Shown here one piece after another: positions 53,701-62,937 of a stretch of DNA of 64,000 nt. The stretch spans positions 124,001 through 188,000 of the forward strand of contig NZ_VUOS01000007.1 of assembly GCF_009829325.1 (NCBI RefSeq), read 5' to 3'. This DNA is from Nocardia sp. CY41. GTDB taxonomy: Bacteria > Actinomycetota > Actinomycetes > Mycobacteriales > Mycobacteriaceae. The notes under the pieces were generated by a model. The model was not told the DNA's origin. It was given only the letters and a program-made list of their open reading frames with translations, and searched no databases. Both the position numbers and the translations under genes were made by a program. The first letter of the stretch is position 1. Each line of letters begins with the position of its first letter.

Positions 53701-55324
53701 GCCGCTGCCGTCTCAGGCGACGATCCAGGCCCCGCAGTCACGGCTGTACCAGTGGGCCGAGCCAGAAACCGGTGGTGAGGCGTTCATCCCGTTAGCGCCG
53801 TCGAAGCGGTCCCGGTCGGTGAATATCCTCGGGCAGGTCGCCGGCATGTTCGGCATGGCTGTCACCCCAATGGCCGACGGCGGCGTCGCGCTCAACCGCG
53901 CCATGAACTTCCTGCGCGGCCAGTCCGGCAAGGCGTACCAGTACGGCGGCGTCGGCAATCCCTCGTGGGACTGCTCCGGGTTCATCTCCGCCGCCTACGC
54001 CTTGCTGAAGGGTTTGGACCCGTTCACCCGCTGGTTCACCACCGAGAGCAACTTCCCCGCCCTCGGGTTCCGCTCCGGCCTGGACCCGTCCGGCCGCGGC
54101 CTGTCGGTGGGTATCTACCGCGGCGGCGGCGGCCAATACTCGCACATGGCTGGCCTGCTGGCCGGTACGCCGTTGGAGTCGGGGGCCAACGGCGTGCGAG
54201 TCGGATCCGGGGCGCAGTCGGCCACGAGCGGCAATCTGCCGCTGAAGTACTACCTGCCCGTCTCCTCGTTCAACCCGCCCGGCACGAGCGCCGGAAGCGG
54301 TGTCAGCTCGCGGTCGCGGTCCACGGAGAAGAAACCCACCTGGGACGCCGGTGACGACCTGGAGCTGGAGTCCGCGCGGATCAGCCTGAACAAGGCCAAG
54401 ACTCAGCGCGACGAGGAGCTGAAGGACCCGAAGAAGTCCGCCGACGACAAGCGGCAAGCCCAGATCGACGTGCAACGCGCGGAGTTCCGGGTGCAGGAGC
54501 TGGAACGCAAGAAGGAGCAGGCCAACACCACCAGCGGACCCGTGCCGGAGGCGCCGCCACTGGAAGGTGAGCTGTCCGACGACCAGATCCGCCTCGAAGA
54601 GCTGCAGATGGCGATCCGCCGCGCCCAAGAGGACCGGGACCTCGTCTACGACGACCCGGAAGCCACCGACGACGACCGTCGCGCAGCGGACCTCGACCTA
54701 CGGAAGGCGATGAACGCGCTCGTCGCCGAGCAGAAGAAGCAGCGCGAAGAAACCAAGGGCGCGAGCGGATCCGGCAGCGACTACAGCAGCCCTGTCGAAC
54801 TGCTGGGCGATGCCGCAAAGGCGTTCGTTACCGGACAGCTGTCCGACGTCTTGAACGTCGTCGGCCTTGGTGGGGACATCAAGGGCGTCACCGGTGCCGC
54901 CATCGGCATCGCGGCTGACCAGTTCCAGAAGGCGCAGAAGGAGAAGGACAAGAAGAAGCCTTCCCCGGCCAACCCCAGCCAGGACGAACTGGCCAAGCAA
55001 GGCCCCGTCGTCCCCGGCACCGCGAACTGGCTCGAGGAGATGATGAAAACCCTACGTATCCCCGCGGTGATCCGCGACCAAGGCGGACCGCTGCCGCACG
55101 GTATGGCCGCCATCAACACCTCCGGCGAAACGGAATGGGTGCTCAACGGGGCTCAGTTGCGCGCCGCGGCCACCGCTCGCCCAGCCCAGACACAGACGAT
55201 CGACAACCGGATGGTGATCGAGAACCTGCACACGGGGATGTCTGAAGGGGAGTTCAACCGGGCGCTGCGGATGCAGCGGATCGAGCAGCAGGACCGGGCT
55301 CGGGCGTGGGTGCCGCGCATATGA
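50783..55324 (+). CDS. tmp: Tape measure protein with NlpC/P60-like endopeptidase domain
   Basis: A 1513-residue protein setting tail length. Residues 60-330 are a phage tail tape measure domain (VSERAKQLGNDVTLPGTSANDAAAAMAELAKGG). Residues 380-550 hold hydrophobic membrane-active helices. Residues 1030-1170 contain an NlpC/P60-type fold with Cys1064 in WDCSGF and His1121 in YSHMAG, a cell-wall peptidase that could help DNA entry. Coiled linkers and an Arg-rich C-terminus follow. RBS GGGGAGG before ATG 50783. The longest gene of the window. Confidence 0.92.
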   Translation: MAGGRIDILVAPDLRRFVPEMRAGLQPAVGVAGAIGASLGLAIGGAAAAFGKVIEVGNEFTTSMNTMKAVAGATADEMARVSERAKQLGNDVTLPGTSANDAAAAMAELAKGGFNVQQSMDAAKGSLQLAAAAQIKAAEAATIQSQALQAFGLGASEATRVADVLANTANASSAEIKDVAYGLQAGAAVAHQFGLTVEDTATALGLFANSGIQGSDAGTLLKSALLALTDTGKPAQESIKQLGLTIYDNKGQFTGLRNLFVQLDAAAEKMTPEMYQAATATLFGSDAMRLAAIAAEKGASGFDQMHNAMSKQGSAAEVAAAKMQGLPGAMQMAQNAAENLALEVYDLVKGPMEQFAKGAAENIAAATPKVVAGLHGAADAAVDAGRAIAPVVKWFADLPGPVQAATAAVILFRTTALGAALTTAATTTTAALGSFVTQARAVATATGGVTTVAGMGSVAMGRFGSAVQQLGTTVPVVTRMQGAFMNTAASASVFARTQGTIAAAATGVRSAAGSVVSLLGGPWVVAVVAAGAALFQLWNEMKKGEDHAKAMQAALREIGATRSELAELFALNGGAFDAQAISNVTAQVGIMKKSLDDAANFKPGFLERNFTPPWMDSARNKQWYAEQWEGAKKVIDDLKLSDQQLAETLADTSKFNDLAAKLRTMGTHGRFALSELQAMRDEIVKTQEVARNTTPGFATLTQAVKVLSDASSSAADRIDAMKTALDVLSGKPIAAQEALSKYNQAVRDTAQATSEAWDASQGFGAALIGQNGQVNTATSNGQRLMDALMRIRDVTITAAEAGVDMGPILAKNDQQFADLARSAGLTADQVQQMAAQLGYLPKDITILANLKNADSVEQKLIVIQGLLRTNAQGADIPVELLGEEAKARLIEIGAKVEQVNGKPGVVHISAPDAPAVIAELDKLIAKNLPPKTQKVKLEYDTSGYSLPQNVRERLHENIDDIPIAPRAEGGLSGPLPSQATIQAPQSRLYQWAEPETGGEAFIPLAPSKRSRSVNILGQVAGMFGMAVTPMADGGVALNRAMNFLRGQSGKAYQYGGVGNPSWDCSGFISAAYALLKGLDPFTRWFTTESNFPALGFRSGLDPSGRGLSVGIYRGGGGQYSHMAGLLAGTPLESGANGVRVGSGAQSATSGNLPLKYYLPVSSFNPPGTSAGSGVSSRSRSTEKKPTWDAGDDLELESARISLNKAKTQRDEELKDPKKSADDKRQAQIDVQRAEFRVQELERKKEQANTTSGPVPEAPPLEGELSDDQIRLEELQMAIRRAQEDRDLVYDDPEATDDDRRAADLDLRKAMNALVAEQKKQREETKGASGSGSDYSSPVELLGDAAKAFVTGQLSDVLNVVGLGGDIKGVTGAAIGIAADQFQKAQKEKDKKKPSPANPSQDELAKQGPVVPGTANWLEEMMKTLRIPAVIRDQGGPLPHGMAAINTSGETEWVLNGAQLRAAATARPAQTQTIDNRMVIENLHTGMSEGEFNRALRMQRIEQQDRARAWVPRI

Positions 55325-56259
55325 TCGAACCACCCGAGGACGTACTCGTCGAACTCGAAGAACCCAACGGCCGCCGGTGGACCCTCGCCGGTCCGGGTCA
55401 ATGGGATCAAAACGTGTGCCTCGCCGACGAGGAAGAAGGCACCGACTTCGACGGCATGTACGACGCGCCGTTCACCGCCATCTACAACTCCACAGCCTTC
55501 CAGGTCGGCTCCACCTTCGGCGGACTCCGCGAGGACCACTACGACTTCATCTTGGCCGTGCATATCTTCGGCACGAAGGATCGGCCGTGGCGCCATGTGG
55601 ATTCGGAGTTCCGCAAAGGCCTCTCGGCTAAGCGGGACTCGAAACTGTGGGTAATCACCCAGGATTCGGCGCGGCATCTTCCCGTGCGATTGGGCGGGAA
55701 GGTGAAGATCAAGGCGGTCAACGACCCGATCTCCGAGCAGTACGGGAAGGTGCTGCTGCCGCTCATCGGTGCCTACCCGCGGTGGATCGGCACCCCCGAG
55801 ATCTCGGAGTTCGTCACCACCACCGACACCACCAGTGGCGGTGACGAACTCGGCTACGTGTGGGTGTCCAACCCGCTGCCGGAGGACTACGAGATCTACC
55901 CGCAGTGGCGGATCCAAGCTTCCGCAGAAGGCATGGTGGTCACCCTCCCGGACTACTCGTGGGGCAACGACGAATACGAGCGCGCCGAAGAGGACGCCCT
56001 CCGACGCATCGAGCTGGCGCCGCTGATGCTGGGTGAGCACCTGTACATCGACACCGACAAAATGGCGTTCAACGGCCAGTTCAACACCGCGCTGAAGACC
56101 GAGTACCCGCAGCGCATGAACGGCGTCAGGTTCAACTACCCCATCCCAGGCAACACGCCCCGCACTCAAGTTCCCGTCACGGTTTCCGGCGCCCCGGCGG
56201 GGACCGGAATCCAGGTGATCTGCCCGCGGCCGTGGCCGCGCCCGTGGGGTCTGGAGTAA
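55321..56259 (+). CDS. Distal tail (Dit-like) protein
   Basis: A 312-residue protein; ATG overlaps the tape measure stop (ATGA). It starts 'EPPEDVLVELEEPNGRRWTLAG' and has 'REDHYDFILAVHIFGTKDRPW' near 80 and 'YVWVSNPLPEDYEIYPQWRIQA' near 180, consistent with a two-domain Dit protein (ring plus galectin-like domain). First tail-tip component after the tape measure. Pro/Arg-rich C-terminus. Confidence 0.82.
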   Translation: MIEPPEDVLVELEEPNGRRWTLAGPGQWDQNVCLADEEEGTDFDGMYDAPFTAIYNSTAFQVGSTFGGLREDHYDFILAVHIFGTKDRPWRHVDSEFRKGLSAKRDSKLWVITQDSARHLPVRLGGKVKIKAVNDPISEQYGKVLLPLIGAYPRWIGTPEISEFVTTTDTTSGGDELGYVWVSNPLPEDYEIYPQWRIQASAEGMVVTLPDYSWGNDEYERAEEDALRRIELAPLMLGEHLYIDTDKMAFNGQFNTALKTEYPQRMNGVRFNYPIPGNTPRTQVPVTVSGAPAGTGIQVICPRPWPRPWGLE

Positions 56260-56262
56260 GCG

Positions 56263-58395
56263 ATGACCTCTGTCGAAACGATCGACTTCGACGCCGTATT
56301 CGGCGAGATCGTCGAGAACCTGCGCAAGGACCAGGAACGCCGGATCAAGCGGCCGCTGGTGCGGCTGTGGGACGGCAACTGGAATTTCATCGGCGAGGTC
56401 CACAACGAGATCTCCGCGAAGTTCACGCTGCCAGAGAACGAAACCGGCGTCGGCACGATCGAACTCCCGTCCCGCTACTACCTGTCGCGGTGGCTGACCG
56501 ACCACGACGGCCGCTCCACCGCCAACGTCCACATCACCGTCGACAAGGACGGCGCACGTTGGGGCGGGATGCTCGACGACCTGTCGCAGCGCAAGGACGA
56601 AGACGGACAACGGATCGTCAAGGCCACGTTCAAGTCGGATTACGAGCACCTCAAGCACATTCTGGCGTACTCGAATCCGTTCCTGCCGCCGGAGATCCAG
56701 TTCCCGCGGTTGTGGATCCTGTTCGGGCCCGCGAAGTGGGCGCTGAAGCTCACGCTGTTCCTGAACATCCTGCGGCTCGAGGCGAACCTGTGGACGCTGC
56801 CGGACGACCCGATGGACCCGTCGCAGTGGCTCAACCTCGACCAGTCCACCTGGTCGCAGGTCGTCGCACCTGACCCGATCGGCGGCGACTCCAGTCAGTT
56901 CGCCATCGTCCACTCCCGGTTCAAGTACATGCACGACGTCAGCAAGCGCATCGTCGCCGACGCGCAGCTGACGTGGGAGCCGCGGCGCTACCTCGAAGGC
57001 GACCCCGATCCATGGCCGGGCGCTAACCTGCGTCCCGGAACGCTGGTGTGGGACCTGGTCGACAACTCGGGCGCTTTCCAGGAAACCAACCTCGGCGGTG
57101 ACCTGTTCAGCGGCCTGGTACGTGGGTTCACCGGCATCGGGGCCGACGGCATGACGCAGGGCGTCAACGTCATCGACGACCCCACCTTCCCGCCGGAGTA
57201 CTCCGAACCCGGGTACAGGGGCACCAACCCCCGGGCTCCGGGCATCATCCTGCGCGACGGCGACCGCACCGGGATCAAGTCCAACGAGTTCCACTGGAAG
57301 CCCGCGACAGACACCGAGTTCGTCACCGGCGGACACTCGATGCCGGGCGTGAACGAGCTGATCTCAGCCTGCGTCGCAGGTGAGACCATCATTCATGGTC
57401 CCGACGGGGACGAGCGGATCGACGTACTGGCTGCTCGTGGCGGGCCCTTCAGGGTCTGGGCTCTGACCCCGGACGGGCGGCGCGTCGCTGCCACGGCATC
57501 GAGGGCCTTCCTGAAGGGGCAAGCAGAGCTATTCGAGTACGTGCTCGACGACGGCCGATCCATCAAGACGACCAACCTGCACCGGTTCCTCTCGCGCGAG
57601 GGATGGAAGCGGGCTGTCGAGGTGGAGGTCGGTACGGCGATTGCCACAGTGGACCTCACCGGGCCGCCGGATGGCGAGTTCGACCAGCGGTCCCGAGAGA
57701 TCGACGACGACGAGTACCAAAACCTCCCGGAAACCAGGTCTCTGATCTTCCGCGAGGTGGTGGAGATCCGCCCGCTCGGCACCGCCGACTACTACGACAT
57801 GACCGTTCCGGGTCTGAAAAACTATGCGGCACAGGGTGTTTGGAACCACAACACGGTGAACATGCTGGGCGATCTGATCGCCGCAGCTTTGTTCGTCCCG
57901 CCCATTGGCGGCATGGTTGACGCCCTGCTGAAACCCCTGTACACCGACGTCTTCCTGGCGTTCATGAAGTGGCAGGACATACCTCGAGCCCAAAGGTTGG
58001 GGTGGTCGCACTACCTCGAAACCTGGTGTGAGGGCAGCGACCGCGCCTACACGCTGTCCGCTCTCATCGCACTCCGCACGGGCATGTGGCGGACGAGGGA
58101 GCAAACCACCCACTCGGTCACTGTCGCCGACGGCGTGGAAAACCTGCGGATCGGGCAGCGCGGCAAGGGCAACGCGTGGCTCGGCACCCGCATCGGCACC
58201 ACCGTCCAGGACTGGGGCCCGCCCGGGAAGGTGTACGTCGACCGCATCACCGAACTCGTCCTGTGGTGGGACCGCAAAACCACCCCGCACTGGGACATCA
58301 CCGTCGGCCACCGCGAACCTGAAGACCCGGTGATGAAGGCGCTCGAGATGTTGCAAGAGGTCATGTCAATCGCCCGCGATCTGGGCGTCGCGTAG
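56263..58395 (+). CDS. Tail-tip (Gp37/Tal-like) protein interrupted by a mini-intein
   Basis: A 710-residue precursor. Residues 1-369 and 531-710 together resemble ReqiPepy6 Gp37-type tail-associated proteins that form the tip next to Dit. Residues 370-530 are an intein: Cys370 (CVAGETII, block A), Thr437-x-x-His440 (block B), and a block F/G end 'DMTVPGLKNYAAQGVWNHN' with His529-Asn530, then Thr531. It carries no homing endonuclease. Protein splicing would give a 549-residue mature protein reading '...NELISA-TVNMLGDL...'. The partial copy at 1-903 is the same gene seen again. Confidence 0.88.
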   Translation: MTSVETIDFDAVFGEIVENLRKDQERRIKRPLVRLWDGNWNFIGEVHNEISAKFTLPENETGVGTIELPSRYYLSRWLTDHDGRSTANVHITVDKDGARWGGMLDDLSQRKDEDGQRIVKATFKSDYEHLKHILAYSNPFLPPEIQFPRLWILFGPAKWALKLTLFLNILRLEANLWTLPDDPMDPSQWLNLDQSTWSQVVAPDPIGGDSSQFAIVHSRFKYMHDVSKRIVADAQLTWEPRRYLEGDPDPWPGANLRPGTLVWDLVDNSGAFQETNLGGDLFSGLVRGFTGIGADGMTQGVNVIDDPTFPPEYSEPGYRGTNPRAPGIILRDGDRTGIKSNEFHWKPATDTEFVTGGHSMPGVNELISACVAGETIIHGPDGDERIDVLAARGGPFRVWALTPDGRRVAATASRAFLKGQAELFEYVLDDGRSIKTTNLHRFLSREGWKRAVEVEVGTAIATVDLTGPPDGEFDQRSREIDDDEYQNLPETRSLIFREVVEIRPLGTADYYDMTVPGLKNYAAQGVWNHNTVNMLGDLIAAALFVPPIGGMVDALLKPLYTDVFLAFMKWQDIPRAQRLGWSHYLETWCEGSDRAYTLSALIALRTGMWRTREQTTHSVTVADGVENLRIGQRGKGNAWLGTRIGTTVQDWGPPGKVYVDRITELVLWWDRKTTPHWDITVGHREPEDPVMKALEMLQEVMSIARDLGVA
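57370..57852 (+). mobile_element. Mini-intein (161 residues) in the tail-tip gene
   Basis: Codons 370-530 of the 56263 gene. N-terminal Cys, TxxH in block B, penultimate His and final Asn, and a +1 Thr are all present, so it should be able to splice. About 160 residues is the minimal Hint size, and no LAGLIDADG or HNH endonuclease is inserted, so it cannot move by itself now. It sits in a conserved-looking extein stretch just before 'TVNMLGDLIAAALF'. Confidence 0.87.
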
Positions 58396-58404
58396 GGAGC
58401 GTGT

Positions 58405-58989
58405 GTGGGGAAGATCTGGCGGATCGAGGACATCGACCCGAACAACCCGGAGGAGCGGTTCCTCCCGGCCCTGCAGTTCATCCCGGTGGGGTTCGGTAGT
58501 GATTCCGGCGGCCGCAACCGGATCGTGTTCCCGGAGGCGCTGGCGCGGGCGATCTCCAAGCATATGACCGAAGCCGGTTGCCCGCCGATGGATCCCGCCC
58601 TGGCGACGAAGAAGGTGATGCGCCCGTACCGCGGTGAGCAGCACCAGCTCAACGCCATGGGCACGTGGGTGCCGGTGGACGAAGAGGAACCGGAGCCGGT
58701 GGTGATCCAGGACCCCGCCACGATGACGGTGCGGGAGCGGGAGGCGCAGATCGAACGCCTCCGGTATATGGGCTACCGCATCAACGAGCCCGAGGAACCG
58801 CAGCGCACCGCGCGGGTGGTCGACGCCGTCGACGAGCCCCCGCAGTTCGACCCGACTACGCACACGGTCACCGAGGTCAACGCCTACCTGCGTGACTCGA
58901 AAACGAGCGACCTCGAGCGCCGCCGCGTGCTCTACGCCGAGCGCAAGAACAAGGCGCGACCCGGAATCCTGAAACGCCACCAGGGGTGA
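58405..58989 (+). CDS. Putative minor tail protein (copy 2 of 913-1497)
   Basis: Identical to the 194-residue protein at 913-1497. Here its true neighbour is seen: it follows the complete intein-bearing tail-tip gene by 9 bases. Confidence 0.6.
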   Translation: MGKIWRIEDIDPNNPEERFLPALQFIPVGFGSDSGGRNRIVFPEALARAISKHMTEAGCPPMDPALATKKVMRPYRGEQHQLNAMGTWVPVDEEEPEPVVIQDPATMTVREREAQIERLRYMGYRINEPEEPQRTARVVDAVDEPPQFDPTTHTVTEVNAYLRDSKTSDLERRRVLYAERKNKARPGILKRHQG

Positions 58990-60701
58990 GCATGAAACTG
59001 CTGGACTTCTCCGCCGCGCTCATCGACCCCCAGGCGATCAAGGATGCCGGATACAGCGGGGTGGTCCTGTACATGTCGGACCGGCGTCCGGGCGCGGAAT
59101 GGATGCTCGCCAAGCCCGCCACCCGCGAGTACTGCGATCGGCTGCGCGCCGCGGGACTTGAGATCGTCAGCAACTACCAGTTCGGGAAGGGCGAGACCTC
59201 GGACTGGTACGGCGGCTACGACGGCGGCGTCCACCACGCGGAGATCGCGCTGCGCTACCACCGTGCGGCCGGCGGACCCGACCAGCGCCCGATCTACGCC
59301 CCTGTAGACGCGAATCCCACGTTGGAGCAATGGAACCAGTTCATCGCGCCGTTCCTGCGGGGCTGGGCGTCGGTGGTCGGGCTGGAGTGGACCGGCATGT
59401 ACGGCAACTTCCGGTGCATCAACTGGGCGCTTGAAGACGGTGTCGCGACGTGGTTCTGGCAGCACAACTGGTCCGGCGGGTTCGCCAACGACGACCACCC
59501 GGCCGCGCACCTGCATCAGATCGAGATCGACAAACGCAAGGTCGGCGGCGTGGGAGTGGACGTCAACGTGGCTTTGAAGCCGGACTACGGCCAGTGGTCG
59601 GTGGCGCCGGCCCCTCTACTCGAACGGGAGACCATCACGGTGACCAAGCCGGACTATCAGGAACTCGACCGCATGGGCGACTCGGCGTCGTCCCGCCACG
59701 GTGCGCGCATCGAGAACTTTCTGCTCCACACCCAGGAAGGCAATGGCACTGCGGAGAGCCTGGCCAACTACCTGAACAACCCCCGCAACGGCGTGAGCTA
59801 CCACTACACCGTCCGCGACGGGGTAGTGGTCGACGTGGTGGACACCGACCTGGCCAGTTGGTCGGTGCTGGACGCGAACTCGTCCACCATCAACCTCTGC
59901 TTCGCCGGCAGTCGTGCGGGATGGTCACGTGACGAATGGATGGCCATCCGTGATGACCTCCGGATCGCTGCGTGGCTGGCAGTGCAGGATGCTCAGAAGT
60001 ACGGATACGACCCGCTCGTCATCGCGCCACCGTACGAGCGCCGCTCCGGAATCTCCGACCACCGATACGTGACCGACTGCCTCGGCATCGGCACACACAC
60101 CGACGTCGGCCCCAACTTCCCGTGGGACATCTTCGAGGCCGACGTGTGCGAGTTCGCCACCGGCGCGCCCGCGGGCCCGCCGCCCAACGCGATCAACGAC
60201 GTCGAGGCCGCGACCCCGTGGCTTGGCGCACGGCGCACAGTCGGTGAGAACGCCACCCCCGACGGCATCGGCAGGTACGCAGAGTTCGACAACGGCCACA
60301 TCTACTGGCATCCCGCGACCGGCGCCCACGCGATCCCGGCGAGCTTGTTCGGCAAGTACTCCGAACTCGGCTGGGAGCAGGGGCCGCTCGGCTATCCGAC
60401 CACTGAGTGCACCGTGCTGCCCCAGGGTGAGGTGCAGGGATTCCAGGGCGGCGCGCTGTATGGGAAGGACGGTGACAACCGGCCGCCCGTCTGGGTGCAC
60501 GGCGCGATCCGCGACCGCTGGCACCGCAGTGGCTCGGAAACCGGCCCGTTCGGCTGGCCGCTTGCCGATGAAGAGGAACTGCCCGGCGGGGAGGTCCGGC
60601 AGCGCTTCGAACACGGCCAGATCATCTGGCCCGGCCGCCGCGACACCGTCGCCTTGCTTGACACCGAAGGTCCGGACACCCCTGTCCCGGACCGCGACTG
60701 A
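58986..60701 (+). CDS. lysA: Endolysin (copy 2 of 1494-3209)
   Basis: Identical to the 571-residue glycoside-hydrolase-like/amidase/LGFP lysin at 1494-3209, with the same GTG start overlapping the upstream TGA. Confidence 0.9.
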   Translation: MSMKLLDFSAALIDPQAIKDAGYSGVVLYMSDRRPGAEWMLAKPATREYCDRLRAAGLEIVSNYQFGKGETSDWYGGYDGGVHHAEIALRYHRAAGGPDQRPIYAPVDANPTLEQWNQFIAPFLRGWASVVGLEWTGMYGNFRCINWALEDGVATWFWQHNWSGGFANDDHPAAHLHQIEIDKRKVGGVGVDVNVALKPDYGQWSVAPAPLLERETITVTKPDYQELDRMGDSASSRHGARIENFLLHTQEGNGTAESLANYLNNPRNGVSYHYTVRDGVVVDVVDTDLASWSVLDANSSTINLCFAGSRAGWSRDEWMAIRDDLRIAAWLAVQDAQKYGYDPLVIAPPYERRSGISDHRYVTDCLGIGTHTDVGPNFPWDIFEADVCEFATGAPAGPPPNAINDVEAATPWLGARRTVGENATPDGIGRYAEFDNGHIYWHPATGAHAIPASLFGKYSELGWEQGPLGYPTTECTVLPQGEVQGFQGGALYGKDGDNRPPVWVHGAIRDRWHRSGSETGPFGWPLADEEELPGGEVRQRFEHGQIIWPGRRDTVALLDTEGPDTPVPDRD

Positions 60702-60715
60702 TGAAGGGATAGACC

Positions 60716-60949
60716 ATGAGCAAGCTGATTTCCACCCTGCGTACCGAGCCCATCCGCGCTCTCCTGTGGCCCGTTCTGGTCGGCATCGCTGGCTACCTCG
60801 TCGTGCGCGGCGTTGTGGATCAGTTCTCGGCGGACATGATCCTCGTCATCGTCGCGGCCGTCCTCGGGATTCCCGCCGCGGAGGTGGCGCGCGCGAAGGT
60901 CACACCGGACGAGAAGCTTCGCGCGGGGATGCCCCGTGAGCGCGGGTAG
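60716..60949 (+). CDS. Holin-type protein (copy 2 of 3224-3457)
   Basis: Identical to the two-helix 77-residue membrane protein at 3224-3457, 14 bases after the endolysin. Confidence 0.7.
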   Translation: MSKLISTLRTEPIRALLWPVLVGIAGYLVVRGVVDQFSADMILVIVAAVLGIPAAEVARAKVTPDEKLRAGMPRERG

Positions 60950-61314
60950 TGCTCCTGCAGCTATGGGCGGCCGAAGCAGACGGTGAGTCGGTGCCCATCG
61001 GCACCGACTCACTGCTGCAGTACGGGGCCATCGGCGCGATCGCCGCGATCTGCATCTACGCCGTCTACAAGCTGTTCAACTCCCTCGTCTCCTCTCATGC
61101 GGCGGAGATCGACCGGATCACGGCGTCGCATCATGACGCCATCGCCCGCGCCGACGCCGCCTACGACAAAGAGGTCGCCCGCGGTGATCGGCTCGAGATC
61201 GAGTTGCGAGAACTCAACAAACTCATCAACGACAAGCTCGCCGGGGAGCTTGTGCGAGCAACTGACGCCATTCGGGAGGCGTTCGAAACCATGCACGAGC
61301 GACGGCGGCTGTGA
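60949..61314 (+). CDS. Single-pass membrane coiled-coil protein (copy 2 of 3457-3822)
   Basis: Identical to the 121-residue protein at 3457-3822. Confidence 0.65.
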   Translation: MLLQLWAAEADGESVPIGTDSLLQYGAIGAIAAICIYAVYKLFNSLVSSHAAEIDRITASHHDAIARADAAYDKEVARGDRLEIELRELNKLINDKLAGELVRATDAIREAFETMHERRRL

Positions 61315-61478
61315 TGCCGGACAAATACATGCGTGATAACGACAGCATCGAGAACACGCTGCGGCAGACCCACGAAACCGTGGGTCGGCTGCGGACTCTG
61401 CTCGATGACCTGGCGCACCAAATCAACGATCTGGAGTCGGAGATCAAGCAGCCTCGCGAGAAAGGGCCGCAGCCGTGA
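61314..61478 (+). CDS. Small coiled-coil protein (copy 2 of 3822-3986)
   Basis: Identical to the 54-residue protein at 3822-3986, with overlapping start and stop codons. Confidence 0.6.
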   Translation: MPDKYMRDNDSIENTLRQTHETVGRLRTLLDDLAHQINDLESEIKQPREKGPQP

Positions 61479-61885
61479 TGGATCAGACGAAGCTTGTGGA
61501 GGCGGTCGACGCGCTGACCTCGGAGGTGGGCACTCTCTCGCAGCGAGCCGACACTACCCAGAAGGTTCTCGAGCGCATCGAGAAGGTCGCTGCGGACAAC
61601 AGGCGCAACCGGGTGGGGATGGCAGTTCTGCTGGTCCTGATCGGTCTGATCGTCTACCTGTTCTTCCGACTCGAGGCGACCACCCGTGAGGTGCGGGAAG
61701 TCCAGGAGCGGACGTCCTCCGAGATTCTGTGCCCTCTCTATGAGGTGTTCGCGACATCCATCAAGGTGAACCCGCCGAATCCGAATCTGACACCGGATCA
61801 GGCGAAGGCGCGGCAACACGCTGCGGACACGATCCTGGCGGGACTCGACACGCTCGGATGCGGTGATTCTCCGGTCGGGAAGTAG
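61478..61885 (+). CDS. Single-pass membrane protein (copy 2 of 3986-4393)
   Basis: Identical to the 135-residue protein at 3986-4393. Confidence 0.65.
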   Translation: MDQTKLVEAVDALTSEVGTLSQRADTTQKVLERIEKVAADNRRNRVGMAVLLVLIGLIVYLFFRLEATTREVREVQERTSSEILCPLYEVFATSIKVNPPNPNLTPDQAKARQHAADTILAGLDTLGCGDSPVGK

Positions 61886-61888
61886 TCC

Positions 61889-62554
61889 GTGACTACTCCC
61901 AATATCCCGGAGATCCCCGACAACGCGTTCGTTTTCGGCTCGGACTACGGGTCGAACCTCAACGAGGCATCTATCCAGGCCCTCGCCACCGGTGGGGCGA
62001 AGGTGTCATTCACTGGGGTGCAGGGCGCGGTCAACTCCCAGGTGCGGACGCCGCTGGACAACACCCGTCTCATCGCCGAAAACGCGAAGGGATCAGCGGA
62101 CATCGCGGTGTCGACGTCGCAGGCGGCGGCCAACGCCGCCGCGGCCGCCGGCGAGAAAGCCGACATCGCCTACGACAACGCCCATTACTGGTCCGTGGAG
62201 TGCGTCGTGGCTTCGGCCGAGGTGCGGCTCGGCGTTAACGAGCTACTCCTCGGCCCAGTTTTGAACGTGCCGGACGGTCTAGAAGCACTGCTGACTGACG
62301 TCCACTTCGCGCTTATCACTCAACCGGGCGGCTGCACGATCGAGGTCAAGCGGTGGAATGCCGCGGGGGTTTCGGCGGACGTGATCCACACCCAGGTCCT
62401 CGGGGCGAACGTCACCCGCTACAACGCCAACGCGCTCGCCATCGAGGCATTCGACAAAGAGCGCTTCTTCTACAACGTCACGAACGTCGTCGGCACCACT
62501 GCTCCAGTTGTGCTCCAGATCAACGTTTCCGGCGTGTACATCCCTGAGCCCTGA
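61889..62554 (+). CDS. Putative tail fibre protein (copy 2 of 4397-5062)
   Basis: Identical to the 221-residue protein at 4397-5062. Confidence 0.55.
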   Translation: MTTPNIPEIPDNAFVFGSDYGSNLNEASIQALATGGAKVSFTGVQGAVNSQVRTPLDNTRLIAENAKGSADIAVSTSQAAANAAAAAGEKADIAYDNAHYWSVECVVASAEVRLGVNELLLGPVLNVPDGLEALLTDVHFALITQPGGCTIEVKRWNAAGVSADVIHTQVLGANVTRYNANALAIEAFDKERFFYNVTNVVGTTAPVVLQINVSGVYIPEP

Positions 62555-62568
62555 TCCGAGAGGAAGCC

Positions 62569-62937
62569 GTGAAGGTTTTCCACTGCGTCGCAGCATCCAC
62601 GAATTACGAGTCGCACTGGCAGATCCCCGACTACCGCTGGGCATTGTGGTGCGCGGCCTTCCAAGTGAAATCGCTCGACGGGTACTTCGACCTGACCCCG
62701 GCCGAGTCCGCTATCCAGGTGCTGACGTGGGCGATCGACCGGTTCGACACCGACACCGAGACGTTGCGGAAGCTGCACTCGCCCGAAGATCGGCTCGACC
62801 TGCGAGCGAATAAGCGCCACTTGCAGGGCATCAGAAAATTCCTGATCGCCAATGGCGGCACGATCTCCGGCGCCATCGACGAGAGCGAGCTGACGCCACC
62901 AGAAGGAGACACGGTTGTCGTTCTTGATTCGCCGTAA
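62569..62937 (+). CDS. Hypothetical tail-module protein (copy 2 of 5077-5445)
   Basis: Identical to the 122-residue protein at 5077-5445. Confidence 0.6.
   Translation: MKVFHCVAASTNYESHWQIPDYRWALWCAAFQVKSLDGYFDLTPAESAIQVLTWAIDRFDTDTETLRKLHSPEDRLDLRANKRHLQGIRKFLIANGGTISGAIDESELTPPEGDTVVVLDSP

Noticed and set aside
55153..57336. A 727-codon open frame on the minus strand opposite the Dit and tail-tip genes
   Set aside because: Same reason: a GC-driven shadow of convincing plus-strand genes.
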